DNA of 64,000 nucleotides from NCBI GenBank assembly GCA_016271365.2, contig CM057454.1, positions 698,135,501 through 698,199,500 on the forward strand, in the 5' to 3' direction. How positions within the stretch are numbered: the first letter of the stretch is position 1; each line of letters begins with the position of its first letter. The notes below the pieces were generated by a model. It saw only the letters and a program-made list of their open reading frames with translations. It was not told the origin of the DNA and did no database searches. Below, piece by piece: positions 20,491-31,495 of the stretch. The DNA comes from Neoceratodus forsteri (lineage: Eukaryota; Chordata; Ceratodontiformes; Ceratodontidae). A program made the translations under genes and the position numbers.

Positions 20491-22317
20491 GCCATGGGGG
20501 AGTGGTGGAAAAAAGGGGAGGCAGAAAGTGTCTCCCATAGGCTGAAATAACGTGTAAGGAGATGCCAAAGGGGTGAGAATCCCACCACACAGCAAATAAA
20601 TCAAGGAAGCTGGTATTCAATGGAACAACAAAACATTTACTGATGGTCTATTCTACCTCAAAAGAACTTAATATGAATAGGATCCAAACAGAAATCCTGT
20701 CATAACTAAAAATGATCAAAACACATCTTGCATATAGCCTAAACACTTCATTAGGATTAATAAATTTTGTCTTGTCTGCAAAGTGCATCGCAGGATTTTA
20801 ATTGTCGGTAAAATGAACCTGACAGTAAACGGGTGCCGGGCAACTTTCTGTCAAGCAAATGGATGTCGAGAAACCATACGGATCCCTCAAGGAAGTAGGG
20901 ATTTAGCAAAGAGGGAAGGGGGAATAGAAGTAGTCACAAAAATAGAGGGAGAAAGGAGGCACAAAAGGAAAAAGGAGGAAGCAACAAACAAAGGGCAAAC
21001 AAGATCTGGAAAGGCATGTGTGCTAATGATAGAGGCTTGGGAAATAACATCCCAGAATTAAAGGCAATCAAGGCAGAAGCTGACCTGGATATTGTGGCCA
21101 TTACCGAGTCATGGTGCACTGACAATCATGACTGGGACATGGTCATACCAGGCTACTGTATATGATATTCAGGAGGAATAGGGTAGTGAGTGAAGGAGGA
21201 AGAGGAGTGCATTATGTGATGGAAAGCATAAAAGCAACAGAAATACTGGGAATTTGGGGGGGATCAGAGGTGCTGTGGGTCACCCTGGAGTTGGGACAAG
21301 AAGCCACTATTTTGTCATGTGTGATCTACAGGACTCTTTAGCAGGGGGAGGAAATAGATAAGGAAGTGTTGGAAACAATTGGAAAAATGGCTGAAAAGGG
21401 GGAGATGTTGCTAGTGGGGGACTTCAATCTGCCAGATGTAGATGGTAGCCTCCTTGCAGTAGCTTCTTCCAGACATAGGGACATACTGGACTCTCTGCAG
21501 AGGGTGTTCCTTAGGGAACTAGTCAGTAAGCCCACTTGTGATGGAGAAATACTGGAGCTGCTGCTTTTAAACAGGGACAGTATTACGGTCACCAAGGGGG
21601 AAAGTCATCTGGGGAGCAGTGATCACTGTACAGTGTGGTTCAACATAAAATCAGCTGCAGAATACAATCACACAATGGCTCAAGTCCTGGACTTCAGAAG
21701 GAGTGATTTTAAAAACATGGGTGAATGCTTCAGGAATTACCTGGAAGGGGGATAGGACCTGGGAGTGGAGGAAAAGTGGGCCAAAATAAAAAATTGCATA
21801 GTGAGGCAATAAACCATTGTGTCAAGCAGGTAAGCAAAAGTAAAAGAAAGAGGAGACTGCTATTGTACTCAAAAGAGATAGCAGAAAAGGTAAAGGCTAA
21901 AAAAGTAGCATTCAGAAGGTACAAGGAGACAGAGAGAGAAGAGAGTAGGGAAAACTATCTGGGAAAACAGAGAGAGGCAGGCAAAGTAGTAAGGAGCACA
22001 AAGGCGCAAATTGAGGAAAGACTCACTCAGGGAGTATCAAAAGGAGACATGACATTTTTTAATTATGTTAGCGAGAAAAGAAAGACAAAGGAAGGGATTG
22101 TATGATTAAGGAGGTAGGGAAGTGACTGCACAGAGGTAGATCAAGAGAGGGTAAAGGCTCAAGGAACTATGATCGGAGGGAAATGGACAGTAGTCTATTT
22201 TCTGATGGGAAAATCTGGAAGGCACACACTTACCTGAAGGTGGACAAGGCTATGGGGCTAGACAGGAAACATCCAAGGGTGCTGAGAGAGCTCAGGGAGC
22301 ACTGGCTACACCTCTGA

Positions 22318-22435
22318 CAGACCTATTTTATTTATTTATTTATTTAAATGTTTCACCAGGAATGCACACTGAAGTGACAAGTCACTCATCTCCTGGTGCG
22401 ACCTGGGGGGAAGGGGTACAATAGGAGTGAGACAT
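22318..22435 (-). mobile_element. Family A LINE 3' tail, minus, in CR1
   Basis: On the minus strand the tail reads GGTCGCACCAGGAGATGAG, TTCAGTGTGCATTCCTGGTG and a terminal (AAAT)n block at 22325-22345. It is the same tail type as at 15900-15963. Its position marks where the CR1 RT is broken. Confidence 0.65.
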
Positions 22436-22439
22436 TAAA

Positions 22440-22925
22440 TATTCAAGTTACAAGATCAACATTAACACACCATTGTAAGGCAGGTTTTTACAAGCAGTGT
22501 TACAACAGTGTTGTGCATAATAGGTAGAAAGAGTGGACAATAATAAGTGTCGGGTTAATATTTATTTTATTTATTTAATAACATTTTTGAATTACAACCC
22601 TTTGAGTCATAAACTCCTACAAAGGCTTCACATCAAACAACAATGAGGAGTAAACAAGTGCTTACGTGAAAGAAAAGGGGGAAGGGAAGGGTGAGGTGGG
22701 GAGGAAGAAGAGTCATGTTCTTGTTACATTCAAGTTACAAGATCAACATTAACATGCAGTTGTAAAGCAGGTGTTACAAACAGTGTTAAAACAGTGGTGT
22801 ACATAATATGTAGAAAGAGTGGACAATAATAAGTGTCAGTTAATAATTAAACAAGTGCTTACATGAAAGAAAAGGGGGAAAAGGAGAGGAAAGGGTGAGG
22901 TGAGGGGAGAGGGAAGAATCGTGTC
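22440..22925. repeat. Direct duplication, one copy split by a LINE tail
   Basis: TTCAAGTTACAAGATCAACA begins both copies, at about 22441 and 22731, and each continues to AAGAGTGGACAATAATAAGTG. In the first copy the segment starting ACAAGTGCTTAC resumes only after a 92-bp insertion (22556-22647). In the second copy (22731-22925) it follows directly. The copies are about 90 percent alike by eye. Confidence 0.7.
22556..22647 (-). mobile_element. Family A LINE tail (first type), minus
   Basis: On the minus strand: TATGACTCAAAGGGTTGTAA, then ATTAAATAAATAAAATAAAT. This is the tail type of the copy ending at 6508. It lies inside one copy of the flanking duplication only. Confidence 0.65.
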
Positions 22926-23215
22926 CCTGGAGATCCCCTCAGGATGTGAGGAACCCTGCAAGGGGACTGGGGGGACCAGAATGAAGAGGATAGGCAGTGT
23001 CCCAGAGAGACCCCTTCAGGATGTGGGGAACACTGCAAGGGGGCTACGGGGCTAGACAGAAAGGGGGAAAAGGCTGTAGGGATTTAAAGAGGGAGGAGAA
23101 TGAGAAGGAGGAGGTGTGACTTAAATGGTAGCAGGAAGAATAGGACATAACCCAAGAGAGGACCCTTCAGGATGCAGGATACCCTGTCAGGGGGTTGGAG
23201 AAGGTCAGTAGATAG
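22925..23215. repeat. Degenerate minisatellite, ~3 units
   Basis: CCCCTTCAGGATGTGGGGAA-type units occur at about 22936, 23009 and 23167. Each is followed by CACTGCAAGGGGGCT or a close variant. Unit spacing is irregular (about 70 and 160 bp). Confidence 0.5.
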
Positions 23216-24715
23216 GAATTAAGACAGTGATAGTAGAGGAAGAGAGTGAGAATTGAACCCTTGAGGGGGAGAAAGTTCATGCCTTTGGAGGGGATTGGGC
23301 ATAATCAATAGTCTATCAGGATGCATGGACCCATGGGGAGCATTTAGGCCAGTAAGGGGGAGCAATATTGGGGAGGGGAGGAGACAGGGTCCAAGACAGC
23401 ATGGGTTTACAAAAGGAAGGTCCTGTCAAACTAATCTCATAGATTTCTTTGACTGGGTAACCAGAGTGGCGGACCAAGGGGGAGCAGTTGATGTTGTCTA
23501 TCTTGACTTCAGCAAAGCTTTCGATACTGTTCCACATAGAAGATTGATTAATAAGCTGGGTAGGCTCGGGGTGGGTCAGACATTGGTCAACTGGGTGGCA
23601 AACTGCTTGAAGGGCAGAAAACAGAGAGTGGTGGTAAATGGTATACAGTCAGAAGAGATGCAAGTCACAAGTGGAGTACCTTAGGGATCAGTCCTGGGGC
23701 CAGTCCTCTACAATATCTTCATCAGTGACATTGCAGATGGACTGGAGGGTAAGGTTTGTCTGTTTGCAGATGACACCAAGATCTGCAACAGAGTAGATGA
23801 TCCAGATGGGGTGGGGTGGGCACAACGAGAAGAGACCTGGATAAACTAGCAAAATGGTCGGAAGAGTGGCAACTGGGGTTTAATGCAAAGAAGTGCAAGA
23901 TCGTGCACATAGGGAAGAGAAACCCTGAAGCCTCCTATAGACTGGGAGGGGAGTTGCTGGCAGTGACAAGGGAAGAGAGACTTGAGCATCATCATCATCA
24001 TCATCATCACCGATGACCTGAAATCATCCAAGCAGACCACTAAAGCAGTAGGTAAGGCTAGGGGGAAGTTAGGGTGTATTAGTAGGGGTATGACAAGTCA
24101 GAAGAGGGAGATAATAATCCCTCTTTACAAGACACTGGTTAGGCCTCATCTGGACTACTGTGTGCAGTACTGGAGGCCACACCTTCACAAGGACATTAAC
24201 CAAATTGAGGCAGTCCAGAGAAGGGCAACCAAAATGGTGCAGAGACTGCATCAGAAAACATATGAGGACAGATTAACAGAGCTCAATATGTGTACCCTAG
24301 AGCAAAGGAGGGAGAGAAGTGATATGATTGAAACATTCAAACACCTTAAGGGCATTAACAAGGGGAAAGTGTCTAGCATGTTTCAATATAAGAAAAATAG
24401 CAGGACAAGAGGACACAGCATGAGATTAAAGGAGGCCGATTAAGGGGTAATGTGAGGAAGTTATTCTTCACAGAAAGGGTGGTGGATGCATGGAACGGCC
24501 TACCTCAGGAAGTGATGGATATGAATACAGTGCAGGGCTTCAAACAGGAATGGGATAGGCATAAGGGAGCAATACAGATGAGTATGAATAGATAGGCCAT
24601 TGACAGAGCAAATGCCGATGGCACATTTATGAGGTAAAAAAAGAAATGGGCAGACTGGATGGGCCTTGCGGTCCTTATATGCCATCAGCTTTTATGTTTC
24701 TATGTTTCTATGAGA

Positions 24716-25390
24716 GCTAGAAATTTGGGGGTAGGGGTGAGTGCACAGGGTAAAATGAAGGTGATGGTAGAGGAGTAGGATTTATCCTGGGCTTAGAGGA
24801 GAGAATTAGGGAGGGACATGGCAGGAGCAGCTAGGTGCAAGGTAATTATTGAGGGCAGAGCTGATGGTGTAGGCAGAGGATGAGTGCCGAATTTGAGGGA
24901 GGAAGGAATTCCAAATTTTTGGGAGGCAGTGAGAGTAACTGGATTGGCTGATTAGGGTGGATCTGTGGGGGACTACCAGGGTGCAGGAGTCCGTTGATCT
25001 TTTTTTTTTTTTTTTTTTTTACCAGGAGAGACACACTAAGCTGAAAGCTTATTTACATGTGCAACCTGGGAGCACAAGAAAGTTAAGTGACTTGTTCGGA
25101 GTCACACAGTATGCAAGTGGGGGCTGTGGCATTCAAACCCAAGTCTCCAGGTTTGCAGCTCAGAGCCTTAAACCACTGAGCTATACTGCCTTCTAACCTG
25201 ATCTAAAGGAATGGGATGATGGGGGGGTTGTTATATAGGAGGAGGTTAGGTAGGAAGGGAGCTCATCCAACAAGTGCTTGGAGGTGAATTTAGCACAGTG
25301 GGAGAGTTGCTTCTTTTTAAGAGTGGGGAAGGATAGGCCATGATAAAGATTGCAGTGGTGGGTGTGAGGGGGGGCTTCCATGGCAAAGCA
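24716..25390 (-). pseudogene. Family A LINE C-terminus, minus, split by a SINE
   Basis: Minus frames at 25381-25193 give THHCNLYHGLSFPTL, HCAKFTSKHLLDELPSYL and PPSSHSFRS. Beyond the SINE the protein resumes as SCTLVVPHRSTLISQSS and LPKIWNSFLP, aligning with the plus-strand copy at 15240-15540. Only the C-terminal 150 or so codons are present, in a broken frame. The low-coordinate end joins the CR1 3' end at 24712 and the high end meets another CR1 at about 25395. Confidence 0.65.
25001..25195 (-). mobile_element. tRNA-derived CORE-SINE (MIR-like)
   Basis: On the minus strand the head has a pol III A box TAGCTCAGTGG (25183-25173) and a B box GGTTTGAATGC (25139-25129). CAAGTCACTTAAC (25094-25082) belongs to the CORE domain found in MIR-type SINEs. 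The tail contains GGTTGCAC, AGTGTGTCTCTCCTGGT and a poly(A) (poly-T at 25000-25020). TGATCT flanks both sides (24995-25000 and 25199-25204), a short target duplication. The tail resembles the family A LINE 3' end, which suggests that LINE supplies its RT. Confidence 0.78.
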
Positions 25391-25394
25391 GCAG

Positions 25395-26315
25395 AAGGAA
25401 TTGAAGAGGGTGACCAGTTTGGCCAGGGAGGACCACTGTTTAACAGATCACTGGAGACCAGCATTGTCCCAAGACTGGAGAAGGGCAGAGGTAGTTCCAC
25501 TTCACAAAAGTAGTAGCAGGGAAGAAGTGGGCAAGTATAGGCCAGTCAGCCTGCCATCTCTGGTGGGTAAGTTAATGGAAACACTACTAAAGCAAAGGAT
25601 TTTGGAATATCTAGCATACAACAGATTTCAGGATCCAAGGCAGCATGGATTCACAGGAGAAGGTCATGCCGAACAAATCTGATATATTTCTTTGACTGGG
25701 TGACAAAAGAGTTGGCTCAAGGAGGAGTGGTGGATGTGGCCTACCTGGATTTCATTAAGGCTTTTAACACCATCCCACATAGGAGACCAGTAACCAACCT
25801 GGGGAACCTGGGGGTGGGTAATAAGGTGGTAACTTGGGTTAGAAATTGTTAGGAGATAGGATGCATAGGGTAGTAGTACACAGAGTTTGCTCCAAAGAAG
25901 GGAGGCTGACCAGTGCGTTACCTCAGGAATCAGTGCCGGGACTAGTCTTCTTCGATGTGTTTACAAGTGACATAGTGAAGGAACTGGAAGGAAAGGTCTG
26001 CCTCTTTGTGGATGACACCAAGATCTTCAACAGAGTGGATATAAAAAAAATGCAAAATAATGCACTCAGGCCATAGAAAGCAGGGAGTGGAGTAAAAAAT
26101 GGGCAGTGTGATACTGACAAAGACCAATCAGGAAAGAGACCTAGAGGTAATCATAGGTGGTGACATAAAGGTGGCCAGGAAGTGTGACAAGGCAATCAGA
26201 AGGATGAGTAGAATGCTGGGATGAACAGGGATGGGTATTGCCAGCAGAAAGAGGGAAGTGGTGCGGCCCCTATATAGATCACTGGTAAGACCTCACTGTG
26301 GTACTGTACTCTGAG
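25395..26315 (+). pseudogene. CR1 RT fragment, copy 2
   Basis: The RT palm/fingers block starts with LSQDWRRAEVVPLHKSSS and GKYRPVSLPSLVGKLMETLL (25530). It continues with RQHGFTGEG (25641), VAYLDFIKAFNTIPHRR (25738) and PGLVFFDVFTSDIV. The active site is LFVDDTKIF (VDD at 26008-26016), so both Asp are present but the FADD alanine is Val. The C-terminal part (about 26130-26310) is frameshifted and stops abruptly at 26315, where PHCGTVL should continue as the conserved YC.W block. Endonuclease and 3' end are absent. Confidence 0.75.
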
Positions 26316-26538
26316 GCAGACAGACGGACTCAAACACAGAGGACCTTGTGTGAGCTAGGTGTGGACATAAACCCTATGTGATAAATCTGAGCTACTATGA
26401 ATATAAATGTAAAATCTCACATTTATACACATAGTAGACACATCATCAAAGATTTATACATATAGTACTGTAGATATGTCACAATCACTTTGGAACTCAT
26501 TTAGAATGTTCAGTCGCAGTACCAGTACTAACTATATT

Positions 26539-27005
26539 CAAATGCAAATAACTTTAAAACGAAAAAAGATAGCACAGTACTGTGAGCATGAAAGTTGCTC
26601 AGCACAAAATTATTTACAAAATATGGGGTGTTTCATTTATAGATACCTTATAGATTTATTTATAATTAGCAAAAAACAGCAGAAAATTTAATTTTGTTGT
26701 TCCATTTTTGACAAACAAATGCAAATAACTTTAAAATGAAAAAAGTTAGCATAGTACTGTGAACGTGAAAGTTGTTCAGCATAAAATTATCTATAAAATG
26801 AGTGCTGTTTCATTTATAGATACCATTTAGGTTTGTTTTATAATTAGCAAAAGAAACAGCAGAAAATTAGATTTTTTATCCACTTCTTTGACTAACAAAT
26901 GCAAATAACTATAAAATTAAAAAAGTAGCATGGTACTGAGAGCTTGCCATTTGCTCAGCACAAAGTTTTATACAAAATGATTGATGTTTCATTTAAAAGC
27001 AACCA
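26539..27005. repeat. Tandem repeat, ~178 bp x 2.6
   Basis: CAAATGCAAATAACT recurs at 26539, 26716 and 26896. Each copy is followed by an A-rich stretch, TAGCA, GTACTG(T), a GCTCAGCA variant and GTTTCATTTA. The spacing is 177 and 180 bp. The block is AT-rich and non-coding. Confidence 0.8.
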
Positions 27006-27137
27006 CTACACTGGGCGGACATACACTAGGAAAGTTAACAAAAAGTCCCAGAAATTATCATTTAAAAAAAAAAGATATACAGTCAAAAGCAAATGGCCTA
27101 TACTGACAGAAAGCACTCATACTGCATAAATGAAATA

Positions 27138-27290
27138 TACAATGGTGAACTGTCAGATAAGTGATTTATCTACACTTGTGCTGTTTGACCTCTGACACCT
27201 CATTCATGGCTTACGTCACTCGTGAGACTACCCGAGGTCAAACAGCACTTGTGCAGATAAATCATTTATCTGACAGCTCACCACTGTATA
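27138..27290. mobile_element. Hairpin MITE, Tc1/mariner-like
   Basis: The arms pair over about 55 bp. The left reads TACAATGGTGAACTGTCAG, and the right, inverted, reads TACAGTGGTGAGCTGTCAG; both continue through ATTTATCT and GTGCTGTTTGACCTC. The ends start CAGTGG and are flanked by TA, as for Tc1/mariner targets. No coding capacity. Confidence 0.65.
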
Positions 27291-28102
27291 TCCCTTATGT
27301 ATTGTATTCTACTGTACTGTACTGTATTATATTGTATTGTATTCTGTTGTAGTGTGTTGTATTGTGTCATGTCATATTGTATAGTATTGCAGACAGATGG
27401 CTTACAGGGACACCTTATATTGCTTTTTCATAAGGAAGCCTGTGACTTACAGTATCTCAGGACATGAGGACCTGAGTCAAACCTCAGTCCTGAAAATTCT
27501 CCCAGGTGATAGCATAAATACAAATTAAACCCAGATGGTTTTATGTTGTAGTCATGTCTGTACATCTGGTAGGCTCTAACCAGCATTCCTGTGGTTTTGT
27601 CATTGAAGTGGGACACAATTCACGAAACATAAGGGCCCAGATATTCAAACTGCACCAGGCTGTGGCGCAAGCCTGGGCACAGCGCAACTTGGCTGCGCAG
27701 GGGCGTTGACTGGGTGATATTCAATGGAGCTGCGCCATGGCACAGCATCATTGAATATTGCACCCTGGCCACCCACAGTGTGCATGGCGCAGTGGCACTG
27801 TGCCAGCGCAAGTGGCCAGAGTGGAGCAGGGGGATGTGCTAGTGCAAGTTCCATTGCGCTATGCGCAGCAACCGTGATATTCAAAAGTAGACATGCAAAT
27901 GGAGCCATAATGTATGCAAGTCGCACATGGGGCCATTTGCATGTCATTATGGCCCCATTTTCATGCAGGTGGGCTGTTTTCCGATGACTTGCACCTGGCA
28001 CCCTGCCAGGCAGCATCCATCGGGGACTGACGCCCCCTGCAGCGCAGCACTGTGCTCTACAGCCAGATTGTGGGCTGCAGTAAACAAGAGAAAAATCATC
28101 AA

Positions 28103-28320
28103 TATCCCTGGTGGTCCAGTGGACCTGCCCCCCCCGATCGCGGGCTAAGTAAATAAATAAACCTCTCAATATCCCTGGTGGTCCAGTGGACCATTGTCTG
28201 CCCGATTACGGGCTAAGTAAATAAATATACCTCTAAATATTCCTGGTGGTCCAGTGGACGCTGACAGCCGATCACGGGCTTAAGTAAAAATGAAACCCAT
28301 ATCCCTTGTGGTCCAGTAGA
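28103..28320 (+). repeat. Array of tRNA-Glu-5'-like units, plus arm
   Basis: ATCCCTGGTGGTCCAGTGGA or a close variant starts at about 28102, 28171, 28239 and 28301, with 61-69 bp spacing. Between units lie CCGAT(T/C)(A/G)CGGGCTAAGTAAATAAAT-type spacers. The unit resembles the 5' end of vertebrate tRNA-Glu and fits the pol III A-box consensus (TGGTCCAGTGG). No B box was found. Confidence 0.8.
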
Positions 28321-28517
28321 CCCCCCTCCCACCCACCCACTGATCCCACCACCCCGCTCCCCGGTCAGCGGCGGGCGGCAACATCCACCTGCCTGCCACC
28401 GCGCCCATCAACTGACACTGTCGGTAGGGCTGTATGCCCATTGGTCCACAGTGTGAGCCAATGGGCATGCAGCCTGTACCATACTATACATTCCAGATAT
28501 GCGATCGGGCTGTCAGC

Positions 28518-28680
28518 AGTCCACTGGACCACCAGGGAAATAGGTTTCTTCAGTTTACTTAAGCCCGCGATTGGGCTGTCAGCGGTCCACTGGACCACCA
28601 GGGATACTGGACGTAATTCTTTAGTTTAATTACAAATGCCCGTGATCGGGCTGACAGCGGTCCACTGGACCACCAGGGAT
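28518..28680 (-). repeat. Array of tRNA-Glu-5'-like units, minus arm
   Basis: The same unit in reverse (AGCGGTCCACTGGACCACCA) occurs at about 28518, 28582 and 28658. Each copy is preceded by a GATCGGGCTG(T)CAG spacer, the inverse of the plus-arm spacer. Together the arrays face each other across about 200 bp. Confidence 0.8.
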
Positions 28681-29087
28681 GTGGGAGGTTTTATTACTTT
28701 TACTAATGCCCACGATCGGGCATGGGGGCACCACCACGGAGGTGCAGCCGGAGCTCGGGTGGCCACCCACAGGTGGCAGCTGCCATGTTGCGCCCTGCAA
28801 TACAGCAGCTCACCTGTGGGTGGCCATCCGTTTTTCCTTTTTTTTTTTTTGGATCAACTTTGTGCTGGCGCAGGTAGGGGTTGCGCATGCATGGCTCCGC
28901 ATATCCCGGGCTGAATATCGGGCTGTGCAGAGTATGCATGGGCATGCCCCCCTTTACCTGCACCTGCATACATTACTGATGCACTCCGGTGCATCAGGAT
29001 TTGTGCCGTGCACTTTTCCCGTTTGAATATCACACCGGGGCGCATCAGTGGGTTGCGCATTGCGCAACTCTTTTGAATATCTGGGCC

Positions 29088-30429
29088 ATGGTGTATTATT
29101 TGAAACATACAGTATACAGTATATGACTGCATGTTTCAAACCCTGTTTAAATTGTTTTTTCATATATTACACTTCACAATATTTGCTTTTTCAAAATGGA
29201 AAACTGCATTTTTAATCCCATGGTAATTAACAAAAGTAAACAATGCTTACTTTATCTGAGATGGTAGGGTTTTTGGGTGAGTAAGGAAATATATTAATAA
29301 ATCTATTTTCCTTTTCTTACAGTGTAAACATGTATCAGTGTCTGTCACCTGAGAACCATAAAACAAAATTATTAAACCATCAAACATGGTTCTCCAGATG
29401 GAATGATCAGCTTGCAGAATTTTTTGCAATTCTAAATTTTATTTCTGTGTAATACATTTGGTTTTACAAATCTGCCCCCAGATGCAACATTGTGTTTTAT
29501 GTACTGTAGACATAATTCAGCTATTTTTAATGCTAAATGCTTCCATCAAGAAGTGTGGTGTAAACAGATTATACCACATCTGTGTGGGATAAAGAATTTT
29601 TCCACTTGTGTTAAAGAGCTTCCTGACATGTGGTAGAGGATTGCTTAAAGGAGTGAAATGTCCTACAGTATATTTTCTTCCTGATTTATAGTTTATGTAC
29701 TCAGGATATCACTGCTGAAGTGCAATATCTCATTTATGTTGGGGGCCCTGCATCTAAACAATTTTATAGCTTAGAGTCTTTAATTATGGAAAATCAAGTT
29801 ACTTGCTCATGGTCATTCAGTGAGTCAGTGACTGTGGATGGATGCGACTGCAATTTCCTACTAAGCAAGCCTGTGTTCTATTGATGCCATCTTACTACAA
29901 TCTTCTATTTTTGATGACATTGAAACAACTTTTTAAAAACAATTTTTTGAAAGATGCTTTGCTACAAGAGGCAACACATGCTGAATAAATCACCATGTTA
30001 AAAAAGGAACTGGGTAATTATTTTAAAAGGAAGAATACAAAAGGAAGCAGAGAAAGAGAGAGAGGGAGCACTGAATTGCCATAATACAGCTAAGAGAATG
30101 AATAATCTCTAGAGGTGTGGTAAGTTTTCCTTTGCTGGCGAAGATATGGCAAAGTCACAAAAATGTCATAAACAATGTGCCATTGTGCCAGATTCAGGGC
30201 AAAGTACATTTTACAAAAGTATGCAGATGCTTTGCCAAAGAGGTTGGCTTTGGCAGGTTGTATGGTTTGCAAAAGGCTGAAAAAGATTTCTGCACAGATA
30301 TTTTTATTTTTATATTATTATTTACTATATTAATATACAGTTTTATATTTACTCATAGTAAAACAATTTATGGCCATAAGGTTTTAGGTCCATCAGGTCT
30401 ACCCCCCACACACACACTTTCTATGCAGG
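29088..30429. other. No gene recognised
   Basis: AT-rich sequence without convincing coding frames, terminal repeats or RNA genes on either strand. Confidence 0.5.
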
Positions 30430-31495
30430 GCTGAAATAAGTACACTGTGCAAACACTTAGTAATTTATATAATACACTTACTTTGCCACCAAGGGTACCT
30501 AGCGATTACTTGGAAAGCAGAAATTTGTGCAGTTTCCTAAAGGCCTGTATTGTCTTCAAATCCACTCTCATTTCTGGTAGTCTGTTCCATGGGTTCACCA
30601 CTCAGGGAGAAAGTGCCTGCTAACATTACCCCTGAGTTTATGATCCTTGAGCTTTAGAGCACATCTGCGTATATGGCTGCAGGACACCAAATCAAACATA
30701 CTGTATCCAATGTTTGATTTGCTGATACTCTTGATTATGCCAAAGACTGAGATTATAGTTCCTCTTTGCCTGCTGTTCTCCAGCATGAACACGTTAAAGG
30801 TGACAGGTTCCCCTCTCAGTTTTTGTCCCCCATACTCCTGATAACATCTGTGGCCCTGTTTTGTACCATATCAACTGCCCCATGTCCTTTTTGTATTTAG
30901 AAAACTGAAAGCTGTAGGCAGTATACCAAGTGGGAACAGATGATAGCCTTGCAATATGGCAGTATTATTTCCTCTGCACTGTTGACCAATCTCCCCTCCC
31001 TCCCTCGAGGCACCAAAGCATTTTGCTGGACCTTTTGACAGTGGCTGTGCACTGCTTTTTATGCTTCAGTTATTGCATATTATGACACCCATGTTATTTT
31101 CCTCCTCTACTACAGTAAGGGGAGCCCCACATAGTGTATACATCATGCCACTGTATTCTTTCTTAAGTGTAGCACCTTACATATGGCTATGAATATGAGG
31201 CTCCAAGAGTTAGCCAAATTGCCCAACTTGTTCAGATCCTCCTGAAGTTTGTCCCCATTCTGAAGGGAATGCACATCCTGGCTAGTTTAATGTCACCTGA
31301 AAAGTTATGCACAAACCCCAATTTTTTAATGAAAATGTTGAAGAACAGTGGTCCCCATCACCAGTCCTTCAGGAAAAAATCAGAGTAGTGCCTGTCCCAC
31401 GCCGCCCTCTGCTTCCTTCCCCAAGGCAGTAAGAAATGACAGTTGTTTGCCCATCTCTGATCACCCGACACATTCAAAATATCAATGCTTGCAAT

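Larger units (their letters stand above)
21030..24640 (+). pseudogene. CR1 ORF2 (endonuclease/RT), broken and interrupted
   Basis: The endonuclease opens with NIPELKAIKAEADLDIVAIT (21046-21105). GDFNLPDVDGS is at 21419 and GSSDHCTVWFNI near 21615. A basic linker (21725-22105) follows, then KVDKAMGLDRKHPRVLREL at 22238. After the foreign block the RT resumes at 23388 with RQHGFTKGRSCQTNLIDFF, VVYLDFSKAFDTVPHRRL and VTSGVP. The FADD box is intact at 23763-23774. The C-terminal part (23982-24443) has LGCISRGMTSQKREIIIPLY, LVRPHLDYC and AVQRRATKMV. About 65 codons of RT around the NYRPVS motif are missing at the interruption. An ATC microsatellite near 23986-24009 encodes a His or Ile run, depending on frame. 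Confidence 0.8.
19926..24712 (+). mobile_element. CR1 LINE, copy 1, with ORF1 and ORF2, interrupted
   Basis: A long CR1 with ORF1 (about 19930-20490), ORF2 (about 21030-24640) and the 3' end (TATGTTTCTATGTTTCTATG, ending at 24712). A 1.07-kb block of other repeats (about 22318-23385) replaces the middle of the RT. An AT-rich 0.3-kb stretch (20560-20880) between the ORFs may be another insertion. Confidence 0.8.
27633..29087. mobile_element. Non-autonomous DNA transposon, element 2
   Basis: Terminal inverted repeats share GGCCCAGATATTCAAA exactly (left from 27634, right inward from 29087). Subterminal sequence is dense in TGCGCAA/TTGCGC motifs at both ends. The centre has two inward-facing arrays of one short unit (28103-28320 and 28518-28680). 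No target duplication could be fixed. No transposase is encoded: the longest frame (27645-28169, minus) looks compositional. It shares its plan and unit with element 1 at 8078-9348. Confidence 0.75.

Noticed and set aside
23816..24016. Open frame ending in eight histidines
   Set aside because: The His run is an ATC microsatellite inside CR1 ORF2; the correct RT frame is interrupted there.
24999..25020. Poly-T as a pol III terminator
   Set aside because: It is the poly(A) tail of a minus-strand SINE.
27645..28169. 174-codon minus-strand open frame
   Set aside because: It spans the left terminal region of a non-autonomous DNA transposon and follows its GC-rich repeats; no protein family resemblance.
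28103..28320. Array of tRNA-Glu genes
   Set aside because: Only about 20 nt of the 5' end resembles tRNA-Glu; no anticodon arm, T arm or B box follows.
28103..28680. CRISPR-like spaced repeats
   Set aside because: The units are in opposite orientations in two arms, the spacers are similar to each other, and the setting is a vertebrate transposon.
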